Positions 10,137 to 22,223 of a DNA stretch of 64,000 bases are shown here, piece by piece (position 1 is the first letter of the stretch; each line of letters starts with the position of its first letter). Under the pieces are notes generated by a model that worked only from the letters and a program-made list of their open reading frames with translations, searched no databases and had not been told where the DNA came from. The position numbers and the translations under genes are program-made. This stretch comes from Plasmodium relictum. Lineage: Eukaryota > Apicomplexa > Aconoidasida > Haemosporida > Plasmodiidae. Where the stretch lies: contig NC_041692.1 of the NCBI RefSeq assembly GCF_900005765.1, forward strand, positions 992,001-1,056,000, written 5' to 3'.

Positions 10137-12755
10137 TTATTTTTTATATGTATCAATAGTTGAAAACTTATAATTTTCATAAATTGAATTAAAAATATCA
10201 GCAGCTTTTACTTTTGCCTTTAATTTCATACAAATTAGATAAGAACCTGATAATTTTCTGTGTAATGTATAAATTTCAGATCTAGGTGGTATTAACCTAT
10301 TATATATAATTTTGGGTAATAAATTATAAATTTGTTTTGCTAAATCACCATTACCGAAATCATATACTTTTGTTTTAAATGGTTTTCCAACTAATATTAC
10401 TGATTTAATGTGGGAATTTTTCATTTCTTCATTTTCCATTCCATTGAAAAAGTTAAGCATATAAGAATAATGATAAATCTTTGATTCATCTCCCTCTGTT
10501 GATGCTTTAACTAATCTTAAATATTGATCAACGAACTCATTTTTATACGACCTAGTTGCACCAAAGTCGATTAAACACAATTTATTGTTTTCTGTATCAT
10601 ATAAAAAATTTCCTAAATTAGGATCAGTATTCATAATTTTAAAAACAAATAGTTCATGTAAGCATAGATAAAGAATTCTCTGTCCAATAGAGTCACATAT
10701 ATTTTGTGGCAATTTTTCTGCAACTTCATCAAGTGATATTCCTTTTACATACGATGTTACTAAAATGTTTTTCGTTATATATTCACTATAAATAGATGGA
10801 ACATAAAAATATTTACTTCTTTGAAAAATATTTTTAAAAAGAGCATAATATTTTGCTTCATTTATGTAATCACATTCACACTTTAATTCCTTTTTAATCT
10901 CGTTACATAAGTTTTCAATATATAAATTTTTTAATATTAAATTAGTATATTGGTTAATAAATAATAAATTTCTTATATCATTGTCAATGGATTCATATAC
11001 TCCAGGATATTGTATTTTAACAGCTACTTTCTTATTATTGATCAATGCTTCATGTACTTGACCTATAGACGCACTTGCAAATGGTTCGTAATTAAAAAAA
11101 TCAAATCTTTTTTCAAAATTATCACCCAATTCTTTTTTTAAAACTTTTACTAACTGACTTTTTGGCATTATGTCTGCTGAATTATGAACAATTTTTAATG
11201 CTTTTCCTAGTATGGGAGATATGTATTCATCTTGCATACTAATCATTTGACCTAATTTTAAAACTACTCCTCTCATTTTACTTAAACCATTTGCTAATAT
11301 TTCAGCATTTTTTTCATTTATTATTACATCTTTATTATTTTTTTTACTTACTAATATATTTTTAATATATTCAAAACTACTATTTTTTGCTATATCAAAA
11401 AAAACCTTACCAAAAACAGATGCTCGACTTATTGAAGAAACCGGTATTTTGCTTGTTCTGAATTTTTTTTGTTTTGAATTTTCATTATTTATAGTTTTTT
11501 TATTTAAGGTACTCATATCATAATTGAAATCATCTTCTTTAACTTTTTTGTATATCATATTTTCTTCTTTTTTTTGTTCACTGGAATATGATTTATTATT
11601 ATTCTTTTTTAAATTTCCATTTTCCATACTATCATTGTCGCTAAAAACTAGGTTTTTTTTTTTTAAGTTATCACCATTTTCACTCTCAATAATATTTAAA
11701 TTGTTCGTAATATTCAAATTTTTGTCATCATCATTTTTTAATTTTTGTTTGTGTATATTTTCTAAATTATTCGATGATACCATATTGCTTATATACTTTT
11801 TCTGATTCGTAAATTTAAAATTATTTAATGTTTTCTGTTCATATATCCTTTTTAAATTAGCACTTTTTTTTTTGTTATCATTTTCAAAAATATTTTCACT
11901 TTCCTTTTCTATTTTATATATGTTATTTTTAATATCATAATCATATATTTTTGTTACAGACTCTTTATTATATTTTTTTGTTTTGCTATATTTTTTATAA
12001 TCTAATTCATCATTATTATTTTCATTTTCATCCTTAAATATACTGGCACTTTTGTTTTCAAGTTTTCCTTCTTGAATTTCACTAGTACTGTTAAAATTAT
12101 ATAACATGTCCTCTCTTAAACAAAGATCAAGTTTGTTTAAATCTACATCTTTAAATAAATATTCATTATCATTTTCCTCTTCGCTTTTATTACTAGAATT
12201 ATAAATATCTTCAAAATTTTGATAATTCCAAAAAAATTTAAATGGTAATGCATGAATTAATTTTAAATTGTTATAAATGTAATAAAAAATAAGAGATTCA
12301 TTTTTCTTTAAATAATTTAAAAATTGATTTAGGGATTCATATTTATTAAAATAATATTCTAGATTATTCATAAAATAATAAAAATAATTATTTATTTCAT
12401 TTTCAACGAACAAATCATTTTCATTAACATTTATCACAATATTGTAACGGTTAATAATTTTATAGAAATCAAGTAAAGTTATAATTTTTTTTTTTTTTTC
12501 GTATTTAATAAAATCATTTATTAACTTCTCATTTTTTGTATTAAAAATATAAGACCATTTATATATTTCAAATGGAATAAAATATTCCAAATTTTCAGAT
12601 CTGTATACTTTTATCTTCTTTTCATCATTCCCATGTGATTTATTATAATTTTTATTTTTCTTAAATTTTGTTATCTCTCTATTGCTCATATAATATCTTT
12701 TATAGAAAAGGTTAATTTTTTTTTTTACTTTGAAGTAGGCTATTATATTCATCAT
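10137..12755 (-). CDS. ABC1/UbiB (COQ8-like) atypical kinase
   Basis: This 872-residue single-exon protein belongs to the ABC1/ADCK/UbiB family. In mitochondria that family supports ubiquinone synthesis through ATPase or kinase-like activity. The first 430 residues or so are Asn/Lys/Glu-rich low complexity with little conservation. The family core follows. MRGVVLKLGQMISMQDE, near residue 495, is the K-x-G-Q motif of the N-terminal extension that occludes the active site. FASASIGQVHEA, near 563, is the Ala-rich loop replacing the Gly-rich loop. VAVKIQYPG, near 578, carries the ATP-binding Lys. NTDPNLGNF, near 710, and LIDFGATRSY, near 730, are the catalytic and metal-binding motifs. All key residues are present. 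The basic, hydroxylated start could be a mitochondrial presequence. Some apicomplexan ABC1 kinases may instead be in the apicoplast, so location is inferred. Confidence 0.9.
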   Translation of the reverse strand: MMNIIAYFKVKKKINLFYKRYYMSNREITKFKKNKNYNKSHGNDEKKIKVYRSENLEYFIPFEIYKWSYIFNTKNEKLINDFIKYEKKKKIITLLDFYKIINRYNIVINVNENDLFVENEINNYFYYFMNNLEYYFNKYESLNQFLNYLKKNESLIFYYIYNNLKLIHALPFKFFWNYQNFEDIYNSSNKSEEENDNEYLFKDVDLNKLDLCLREDMLYNFNSTSEIQEGKLENKSASIFKDENENNNDELDYKKYSKTKKYNKESVTKIYDYDIKNNIYKIEKESENIFENDNKKKSANLKRIYEQKTLNNFKFTNQKKYISNMVSSNNLENIHKQKLKNDDDKNLNITNNLNIIESENGDNLKKKNLVFSDNDSMENGNLKKNNNKSYSSEQKKEENMIYKKVKEDDFNYDMSTLNKKTINNENSKQKKFRTSKIPVSSISRASVFGKVFFDIAKNSSFEYIKNILVSKKNNKDVIINEKNAEILANGLSKMRGVVLKLGQMISMQDEYISPILGKALKIVHNSADIMPKSQLVKVLKKELGDNFEKRFDFFNYEPFASASIGQVHEALINNKKVAVKIQYPGVYESIDNDIRNLLFINQYTNLILKNLYIENLCNEIKKELKCECDYINEAKYYALFKNIFQRSKYFYVPSIYSEYITKNILVTSYVKGISLDEVAEKLPQNICDSIGQRILYLCLHELFVFKIMNTDPNLGNFLYDTENNKLCLIDFGATRSYKNEFVDQYLRLVKASTEGDESKIYHYSYMLNFFNGMENEEMKNSHIKSVILVGKPFKTKVYDFGNGDLAKQIYNLLPKIIYNRLIPPRSEIYTLHRKLSGSYLICMKLKAKVKAADIFNSIYENYKFSTIDTYKK

Positions 12756-13362
12756 TTTTTTATTTAATAAACTGTAACACTATTTAAAAAAAAACTTTTT
12801 AATAAATTACATATTAAACACACAAAAAAAAAAAATTATTTTATAAATAGTATAGAAATAAAAATTTTCATTGGTAACAAAAAAGATAGAAACAAAAATA
12901 AAATGAAATTCGGTAGTACTTCAAAAAAAGTTGATATTTTTAAATTATTTGCTTTTTTTTATTCCATATTCATTGCTTTTTTTTTTTTTTTTTACTGATT
13001 TTTTTTTTTTTCCCTTTTTTTTTACTTAATATCATTTTATTTTTTATATTTACTTCATTATACTTTTTTATTTTATATCATTATAATTCCTCTTTTGCAA
13101 TAATTTTATTGTTTCTTTTTTTTTTTTTAAATTATACAAGTTATATTTTAATGTGTATTTAACCGTATAAGTTATTTAATAAAATAATTTTAAAAAATTA
13201 AAAAATAATCTAGTATATAACTTAAAAGCTTGCCATATTTTATAAATAAATAGGAGCATTATTAGATCATTTTGAATAATAATAAAATAAAAGATATGAA
13301 ATGATAAATCATTAAGTGATATTAAAATATTTATGATTTAGTTTATACTTTTATTAAAAAAT
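12756..13362. other. Divergent promoter interval
   Basis: A gene-free spacer between the divergent ABC1 kinase and L33 genes. It contains several long T tracts (12980-13130). Promoters for both genes presumably lie here; no specific element is recognised. Confidence 0.55.
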
Positions 13363-13920
13363 ATGAAAAAATGTGATTTTTTAATTTTTTTTTTTTTTTT
13401 TGTATCTATAATAAAATGCTATCAACAATTTATAATTTCAAATAAAGTAATGATAAAAAAACCTGCTGTCAAAAATAGCTGTAAAAGATATGGTTATAAT
13501 AATACTACAAAAAGCAGAATAAAAAAAAATACTTTTTCCTTACACATATTTTAATAGAATTATATGCGAATCATAAATGAATATATTTCATTTTCATTTT
13601 TAATAATATATATAATTACCAATATATTTTTTATGTGAATTAATAGTTATTATTATATCTAATTTTATCAAAAAATATGACATCAAATTATTTTAAATAA
13701 TTTCAAACTTATTTTATTTTATTTTTTTATAGTACATATATTTGCAAAAAAAAAGAATAGAAGAGTTGTTATTTTAGAATGTACTGAAGCAAGAAAATAC
13801 GGAAAACAGCCATCAAGATATGTAACAGAAAAAAATAAAGTAAATACACCAAAAAAATTGCAATTATATAAATATAATAAATATCTTAAAAGAAGAACAT
13901 TGCATGTAGAAATTAAATAA
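13363..13920 (+). CDS. Apicoplast 50S ribosomal protein L33 (bL33)
   Basis: This is a two-exon gene for the bacterial-type large-subunit protein bL33. Exon 2 (13733-13920) reads [31 protein letters not shown] and RRTLHVEIK, a close match to plastid and cyanobacterial L33 (ILECT, RY-x-T-x-KN, NTP-x-x-L-x-L-x-K). Exon 1 encodes a hydrophobic start ([19 protein letters not shown]), a likely signal peptide, followed by a Lys/Asn-rich segment. Together these form the bipartite leader expected for apicoplast import. The donor is either 13480/13481 (GTAAAA, preferred) or 13492/13493 (GTTATA). Both keep frame and differ by four residues in the transit region. The mature protein would work in apicoplast translation. 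Plastid L33s often keep Cys pairs; here only ECTEAR remains of that site. Confidence 0.88.
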
Positions 13921-15056
13921 GAATGTGTTAAAACATTTTCCTTAATCGTATCAATTTTTCATATATTTATTTTTCTTTATATTTCAGTAGATATCAATTT
14001 TTTTTAATTATTATTATGTATTTTTTTTTTATTTTTTTTTATTTTTTTTTAATCTTAATATTAAACTATCCAAAAAAATTGAAAAAAGAAAAAACATTAC
14101 AAAAAATATTTTTTTTTTCGTATAGTTATTCTTTTTTTTAAATAAGCACATATAATTTTTTTTTTTATGGAAATTATCAAAACACTATTAAAAAAAATAA
14201 AAATTTTATAAATATTTTCTTTGAATATTTGTATGAAATTATATTCATTAATTAAAAACATATCAAAAAATAAAATTATATATTATATACACAGAATTTC
14301 ATGCAAAATACTATTATTTTAAAAGAATGCACATTTACTTTTATATCACATGTCACATGTATTAATAAACTAAACATTTCTTTTTATTATAAAATTAAAA
14401 TATCCTTTAATTTTTATTTTTGTTTCTTTTTACTGATAATAAAATAAAAAATGCTCTTAAATTTTTATAAATTTAGTTATATTTTTAGTTTTTAGTTTAA
14501 ATAAGTATTTACAAATTGGTTATAAAGGCTTATTTATCTGTTATTGAAATTTTTTCCTTTTTTTTTTATTTAAAATATAGTAAATACATGGTAATATCTT
14601 TTTCCATATCATTAGAATTATTCGATTTTTTATAAAAAAATACACATTGTGAATATACCTTTACAATTTATATGTTTTATATTTTAACTGCGATTATTAA
14701 GCATTAGTTTATTTAAAATATATATATATATATATCATGAAACTTTCCATATTTATGTATGATTAAATTTAATGTAAAGAATGGAAATAAAATATATACA
14801 AATAATATATATATATAATTAATCAATTATTAATATATCTAATAAAAAATTTTCTTTATTTTAATGATTTTCTCATAAAAAGTATTTAAAATAAAATTTT
14901 TCTTTTTTTTTTTTTTATTTATATTTTTTTTTTTATTAAAATACTTCTATTATATATGGTTTTTAATTAACCATTATAATAATAATTTTATATTATGAAT
15001 AAATTTTATTACCTTTTTTTTATATTTTTACTTTTAGTTCCAAAAATAATTTGAAC
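13921..15056. other. Intergenic interval before ACBP
   Basis: No gene is seen. T-rich tracts near 14900-15040 end in TTTTTACTTTTAG at about 15037. That would serve as a splice acceptor for a 5' UTR intron just ahead of the ACBP start, but no donor can be assigned. Confidence 0.5.
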
Positions 15057-15326
15057 ATGGCTGAAAATTTTGAGAAATGTGTTAAATTTATTAATGGTTT
15101 ACCTAAAAATGAAAATATATCCGTTGAAAACAAATTAGATTTATACAAATATTTTAAACAGGGCACAGTAGGTAATTGTAATATCTCTGCACCAAGTTTC
15201 TTTAAATTTGAAGAAAAAAAAAAATATGAAGCATGGAAATCTGTAGAGAATTTAAGTAAAGACGAAGCAAAAAAGAAATATATAGATATTGTTACATCGT
15301 TGTATCCTGAATGGAATAAAGAATAA
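15057..15326 (+). CDS. Acyl-CoA-binding protein (ACBP)
   Basis: This 89-residue single-exon cytosolic-type ACBP is about the normal length for the family. It should bind and buffer long-chain acyl-CoA esters. The four-helix ACBP signature is complete: NFEKCVKFINGLP in helix 1, then KLDLYKYFKQGTVGNC (family Y-x-x-Y/F-K-Q-x-T-x-G), KKKYEAWKSVENLSKDEAKK (K-x-x-x-W near the ligand site) and YIDIVTSLYPEW. There is no signal peptide or membrane segment. The start is the ATG at 15057. The frame stays open for two codons upstream but without another ATG. Malaria parasites carry several ACBP genes; which copy this is rests on synteny memory only. Confidence 0.93.
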   Translation: MAENFEKCVKFINGLPKNENISVENKLDLYKYFKQGTVGNCNISAPSFFKFEEKKKYEAWKSVENLSKDEAKKKYIDIVTSLYPEWNKE

Positions 15327-17794
15327 TGAAGACAAAGATTTTAATTATTTTTAAAATATGTAAATATGCACTAAGATAAATATATATATATATATATATA
15401 TTTATGTATTTATTAAATTTTTTTATTATACATCAAACTAAATTTTTTTTTCATTCTAAAATTTTAGAATATTTTTATTTTCATCATGTATACATATTGA
15501 TATATATTATTAATACATTAATATAAAACAAAAAAAAAAAAAAAAAAACATTATATAATAAGTAGCAGACCATACCAATAAAAAAAAAACTTGTATTAGT
15601 ATCTTTTATATTTCCTAAATTTCAAAATAAAAATTAACATTTGTTTGAAAAAAAAAGTTTATAAAATATTTTTGTAAAATTCCATTTTTCTTTCAATAAA
15701 AAAAAATTTAACACAAATTCTAGTATAAACCCTTAATTATTTCAAAATATTAAAACATTGACGTGCAATAATATCTGCATGTTCTATTATATATTTGCAA
15801 CTTTACATGTTTTCTTTTATATAACATATATTTATTACAAATTGATTTTATAATTTTATTCATTCGATTTTAATCTTTGTTGTTACCGGTAGTTTAATAT
15901 TAAGTACATTGTTAAAAAATACAAAAATTGAAGAACTATTAATTTTAATAAGCATGTAAGAAAGTGGTTTGTTTACATAACGAAATAAAAATACCAAAAA
16001 AAAAAAAAAATATTAATAAATATATATATATATATTATACATATATATTTGTATATTATATATATTTATTAATGTACATATAAAAAATATTAATATTTGT
16101 ATGGATGATATATATTAAAAAATTGTATGTTTACAATTTTTTAATATTACAATTGAAATTGACAACTTATCTGAGTTAAAAATTAAAAAAATAAAAATGA
16201 CTTCTATATTTTATAGAATTATCAAAAGTATATATATACTTCATGAGTTATAAATAAAGAAATTAAACAACCTGAAATTGTTTTTGAATATTTAACAACT
16301 TGAACTATGTTTAAAAAAAAAAAAATGTAGATAATTGAGTAAAAAAAAAAAAAACAATTACCAACGAATAATTTTGCTAAACTTAATTTATTACTTTGCA
16401 ACAATAATAAGATAAATATATTAATTTATATTTTTATTTAAAAAAAGTATATTTTTTTTTCTACTTTTGAATTTTAGAAAAATTACCAAAATAATGTTTA
16501 ATAAAAATAAAATAAAATTATGAAGGGAGTCTTGTTCTTTTTAAGAATTTTTCATGTATTTACCCTATTTTTGTTTTTATAGTTTACATTTTTTATATTT
16601 TTTTTATTTATTTTTGATATTTATACTTCCTTATTCTTAAAACCATATATCTAAAGTGAAATATAAAATGTACTTAATCGATTGTATAAGAACTTTAATA
16701 GATATATAGTGAGCATTTAACAGAATTCATCATTTTTTTTTATTTTTCCTAAGAGTATTTTTGTGCATGAACCAATTTTATGAAACATTTTCTTTTTTTT
16801 GTTTATATATTTACATTATTCTAATGTAACTCTAAGAGTATTTTACAAAATAATTTTTAAAAATTGAACCATAAACACATCCATATACATATAAAAAGCA
16901 CACGTAAACTTTAGAATATATAAATTGTTAATTTAATTTTTTTTTTTTATACTGCACCTTTTTATGAGTGAAATACTTCACAATTTTTTTATTTTTTATA
17001 CTTAAATCGATTTTATAGCTTTTTAGTATTTTTACAAAAATCTTCTAGATCGATGTTTTTTTTTTTTTTAATTTACAATTTTTTTTTTTTTAAATATTAT
17101 TTTTTTTTCATTCTTTTATTTCTCTTTTATAATCTTTTTTTTTTTAAACATTTTTTTTTTTTATAAATTAGCTTGTAACTTTTTCATTCCATGAAATTAA
17201 TTTTCCAATATATAAATTAGCATTTTTACTATTATATATATTATTTATACTTTTATTCTGTTAATAAATTAATTCTATAATTATATAAATTTCCATATTT
17301 TTTTATAATTATAGAAAAAAAATAAAAAAACATAAGAGAACCAATTAGCTTATTTGAGGTATGCATTTATAAAAATACGTACTAAGTTGCAGGAATTGCT
17401 TAAGCTTTTTAATTATTTTTAGTTTTTTTTTTTCTTCTAAGTTTATTTACGATATACTTATTTTTTTTTTTTTTTTCTTATATATAGTAGAATTTTTTTT
17501 AATAATAAAAAAGCAAATATAAATAGTGCTTATAAATAAGATTACAATTATAAATTTATCACTTTAAGCTTTATATTTGTTTTGGCTTAATTATTATGTT
17601 TTTTTTTTTTTTTTAATGTTTAAGTATATATTGTATAAATGTATTATTAATTTTTAATTTATGCTAGCTAATATTTTCTTTAAGCATTATCCTTTAGTTT
17701 CGATATATATTTAAATTATATATAATTAGAAATATTGCAAAAAAGAAAGTACTAATACAAATTTTATATTTCTCATGTTCTTATAAAAATTGAA
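15327..17794. other. Long gene-poor interval
   Basis: About 2.5 kb of A/T-rich DNA upstream of the JmjC gene. It has dense T tracts at 17050-17170 and 17440-17480, and TA runs near 15380 and 16020. One minus-strand stretch near 16222-16404 looks intron-like with flanking coding sequence and is discussed in the findings. No other gene is supported. Confidence 0.55.
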
Positions 17795-20700
17795 ATGGAT
17801 ACCTTAAGTAAAAGTATTAAAAAAAGAAAACGAAACCAAAAATATGTAATATCATTATGTAGCGATGAAGATGTATATTTTCTTGGTAAAAAAAAAAAAA
17901 ATAATGTAAACCTCAAAAAAGATGATAAAAATTCATTGAAAGAGAAAAAAATGTATATCATAAACAAAGTATATGATACAAGAAACAGATGTACTTCTTT
18001 GAAAAATAAAATGCTGGATAATGAAAAAAATAAACCAATGAATTCTATTTACGAAAAAACAAAATATAATTTGGAAAAAGAAAAAATAAAAATAGATAAA
18101 ATTCATAATGAAGAAAAAGAAACAACGATTGATGATTTTAGTAATAATAGCAAAAGTGAAGTAGTTTTTATAAGAAAAGAAATTTGTAATATAAATTCAG
18201 AAAATAAAACTAAAATAAAAAAATCAGAAAAAAAAATAGAAATTAATTCGGAAATTAAAGATCAAATAAAATCAAAAAACAGGCATGAAATGAACTTTGA
18301 AATTAAGGATCAAATAAAATTAGAAAATAACAATGGAATAAATTTAGAATATGATAAGTACAAAAATATGGAAGAAATACCTGTGATAAATGCAACAATG
18401 GAAGAATTATCAAATCCTATCTTATTTTTTGAAAAATATAATTCCATTGGATTAAAATATGGAGCTATGAAAGTAAAACCTCCCAAATTTTTTGAACCTC
18501 AATTTAATTCGTATTATTTAAATATGAAATTTAATATAAGAAGACAAAAAATTAATGAATTAAAAAAAGGAAAGGAATTTGATCATCCAGAAGAATATTG
18601 GTCTTTATATGAAGTATATAAATACAATGAAATGCTTGAAAATCTGTATTTTTCCAATGAAAAAAAAAACTTGGAAAATATTGAAAAAAAATACTGGCAA
18701 ATAATTAACAATGAAAAAGAACAAGTAGTATCTATATATGGGGCTGATTTACCAGTATCTAAAAATCATCCTACGTGCCTTTTTCAGAACAATCTTAAAG
18801 AGAACTTTTTCTACGAAAAATTATCAAATGAACTCAATAAAAACAATACATATACAAATTTTGATAATAATGAATATAAAGAAGTAATTAATAGTGATAA
18901 TAAATGTAATATACCATATAATAAATATGATATGGATAAAAAAAAATCATCTTTATCTTTTTATAATATCATTAACGAAGAATTATCCAAAAAGGAACAA
19001 GATAAGACAGTCGAAGTAATAAATATTTCTGATGATGAAAATATAATAAAAATAGAAAAAGAAGTTGATAAAACCGAGAATAAGAAAGATATGAACACAA
19101 ACAATGTAAGAAATAAAAAATATCAGCAATTTTCATTAAAAAAGGAAGAATATTCTATGTTAAAGCAAAAAGAAAAATATTATTCTGAAATAAATAAAAT
19201 AATAAAAGGGATTAATGAAAATTTGAATATAAAATCATTGCCTTTTATTAAAGGTTCTATGCTTAGAAACATAGATATCTTGATTGAAGGAGTAAATATA
19301 CCCTGGTTATACATTGGAACGCTTTTTTCTTCATTTTGTTGGCATACAGAAGACAACTATTTTGCTTCAATAAATTATCAACATTGGGGAGAACCTAAAA
19401 TTTGGTACGTAATACCCCCTCATTATAGTGATAAAGTAGAAGATATTATTTATGAATACTTAAAAAAAAATAGTAGGAGAAAAAAAGGAAAAAATAAGAA
19501 TAAAGAGAAAAGCAAATATTATCTCCATAGTGAAAGCGAAAATGAAAATATAAATGAAGAAAAAAATAAATTAAATGAAAATAATTTTAAAAATTATAGC
19601 AAAGGAATAACAAATACCAATGTTTCTGGAAGCAATGCAAATACATATATGCTACAAAATGATTATAATATTCATAACGTTGATCTAGGCAATGTTGAAT
19701 TATTATACAGAAAATCTTGTTTAAACTATAAAATAGTTGATAAAAAAAAAATTAATTTTAAAAAAGAAAATGCTAAGCATAAAATATATAAGTTAACCAT
19801 ACAAGTACCAATTGATATTTTTTTAAAAAATAACATTCCTGTATATAAAAATATACAAAGAAAAAATGAATTTATATTTTTATGGCCAAAAACTTTTCAT
19901 GGTGGTTTCAACTCAGGTTATAATTGTAATGAAGCATGTAATATTGCACCTACTTTTTGGCTATTTTATGGATTACAATCATATTATAATTATAAATATT
20001 TTAGAAACACTTGTATTTCTATACACTTTATTTTATTCTCTAATTTACTGCATTATCACGAATATACCTTTAGTCAATTAAAACATATAATATATTCTTT
20101 GCGATATATACTAACAGATGAATATAAATTTTTCAATGAAAATAAAGCGTTGTTTATCGACTTTACTTTAAATCGTGATGCTCTTTTAAACAATAAAATT
20201 ATGAACTACTCGAATCATTTATCATTAGACTTAAAAAAAATGTATGTTCATTTTGAATACCATAAAAATAAACACTTTTTTTTTCAAAATTTAAAGAGTA
20301 AATTAGACTTTTTTTACAAAGATTGTGATGCTTGCAATTCACCTACTTTTAACAGTAAAAAAAAAAAAAGAAAAAAACTATAATAATTTTAATAGAATAT
20401 TATATATAAAATTATCGTCTAATTACTATTTTTTTTTTTTTTTCTTTTAGGTGCAATTATATGTCCTCATTCAAATGATATAGTATGTATTCATTGTTAC
20501 GATGAACATAGTTGTAACTGCAAATTTAGGTATATATTAAATTAAATAATTAAACTGAATATATATTAATATGTAAAAAAATTTCCTAATTTTTCTTTTT
20601 TTTTTTTTCTTTTTTTAGAGTTACATTAAAAAGATATACACTTTTAGAAATGATGAAAATTTTAACATTTCTTATACATTATGCTAATAAAATAGTAATA

Positions 20701-21184
20701 AATAAATATATAATATATAATATTTAATACATAACAAATTTATTCATATATATATATATTTTAATTTACATATCTATATATACTTTAATTTATATATATA
20801 TATATTTTTTTTTAGAAAGCAATTAATGAAAAGGAAATTAAATTTGATGATATACCAGATTATAACTCTTTGAAAATTTTTGAAGACAAAAACTCAAGTA
20901 AATTATATAGTTTAATTCGTGAAACAAAAAATTCAGATATAGAAAAGAGAACTAAATCTACTTATTATACTGATTTAGAAAATTATTGCCTAGAAAAAAT
21001 AAAAAAAATAAATGAAGAGAAAAGAAAAAAGAAAAACTATGAAAATGATAATTTTGTTATAGAAGATTATTATACAAGTTCAAATCATTTTAAAACAAAG
21101 TTAACTTTAAAATATTTCTTTTTAACATATGAAGAAGAAATGGAAGACAATCCCATCAAAATTTTACCAAAAATTATTGCATAA
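17795..21184 (+). CDS. JmjC1: JmjN/JmjC-domain histone demethylase with C5HC2 zinc finger
   Basis: This is a probable Fe(II)/2-oxoglutarate-dependent histone lysine demethylase acting in the nucleus. Exons 17795-20354, 20451-20529, 20619-20694 and 20816-21184 join in frame to about 1027 residues. After about 190 low-complexity residues there is a JmjN motif, EIPVINATMEELSNPILFFE. The JmjC domain includes GTLFSSFCWHTEDN, with iron ligands His near 517 and Glu near 519, and WYVIPPHY. A roughly 100-residue insertion separates these from KTFHGGFNSGYNCNEACN, with the second His ligand near 702. Splicing then builds CDACNSPTFNS plus AIICPHSNDIVCIHCYDEH and CNCKFR, followed by RYTLLEM. This is a C5HC2 zinc finger as in KDM4/KDM5-type enzymes. 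All metal ligands are present, so activity is plausible. Two imperfect EIKDQIK repeats lie near residues 150-180. The symbol follows remembered P. falciparum usage for the gene beside RuvB-like 1. Confidence 0.9.
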
Positions 21185-22104
21185 TTTACTCATACTTAAT
21201 TTCTAAATACAATGAATTCACACAGAACAACAAAAAAAAAAAAAAAAGAAAATAGTTTTTTTTCTATGTCTAAACTTCCGAATTTCTTATAATTTTTTAT
21301 TAAAATATGTTTTCCTCTAATTCTTATTTTTTTATGTAGATGTATCTTATTTTTATTTTTTTGTTTAAATAGAATCAATGACATTATATAAATTTTTGAT
21401 ACTCTATTGACTTTTATTTTTTTTATTTTTACTTACTATTTTTTTAATTTATTATTTTGTGGTGTTTTAATATATTTTTTTAAGTTAATTTTTTATTTTT
21501 TTTTATCTTAATAGATATTCTATAAAATATATATATTCATACATATATATGTATAAATTAAATCAGTTATTAAATCTTTTTTTTATTGTATTCAAGAAAT
21601 ATGTAATAAAAATATAATTTTAATTAAATAATATATAAATTTATTATTGAGAATATGAATAATAATTAAAAATATACATATATAAGAATAGTATGCTTTA
21701 AATTGAGATGACAAAGATGTATATATAAACGCATGTTTGTTTTCATATCTTCAATAATTTGGTGCATTAAATTTGAAATAAAAAAAAAAATATATAATAA
21801 ATATATGAGTCAAAAATATAAATAAAAAAATTAAATAAAGTAAAAATTAGTTATATTATAAGAGATATAGAAAGAAACAAAAAAAAAAGAAAAAAAAGAA
21901 ATAAATTAAAATAAAATAGACACCAAAAAATTGGTTGAGAATATTTTTTTTTAAAAAAAAGTAAAAACGACATATTTGCACATTTATATATAATTTTATA
22001 TAAATGAAACAAATAAAACAAGATAATAAAATGATAAATATATAAATGAAAAAAATAATAATGAATTAAATTGGCAAGAAAACAAATATATTAAATAAAT
22101 GCTT

Positions 22105-22168
<64 letters not shown>

Positions 22169-22223
22169 AATAAAATGAGTAAATAATATGAAAATATGTA
22201 TAAATGAATGCATGTAATAAAAA
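21185..22223. other. Intergenic interval with (TA)n
   Basis: Gene-free. It holds the 3' region of the JmjC gene and the 5' region of the next. Purine-rich A tracts lie at 21860-21920. A long TA run ends 58 bases before the next ATG. Confidence 0.6.
22109..22165. repeat. (TA)n microsatellite
   Basis: About 28 TA units sit immediately upstream of the TPR-like gene, probably in its 5' UTR or core promoter region. The run is likely to vary in length between isolates. Confidence 0.95.

Noticed and set aside
11524-11805. Plus-strand open frame inside the ABC1 kinase gene
   Set aside because: It is the mirror of the kinase gene's low-complexity N-terminal region. Ser/Phe/Leu runs are the expected shadow of Asn/Lys/Glu codons.
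13363-13554. A stand-alone 63-residue protein from exon 1 of the L33 gene
   Set aside because: Reading on to the stop ignores a good GTAAAA donor. Joining to 13733 gives a full L33 with an apicoplast leader, which is far more convincing.
15051-15056. Non-ATG upstream start (TTG) for ACBP
   Set aside because: The ATG six bases downstream gives the normal ACBP length, and nuclear genes start at ATG.
18238-18350. EIKDQIK tandem repeat in the JmjC protein as a functional repeat array
   Set aside because: There are only two imperfect copies in low-complexity sequence, most simply explained by replication slippage.
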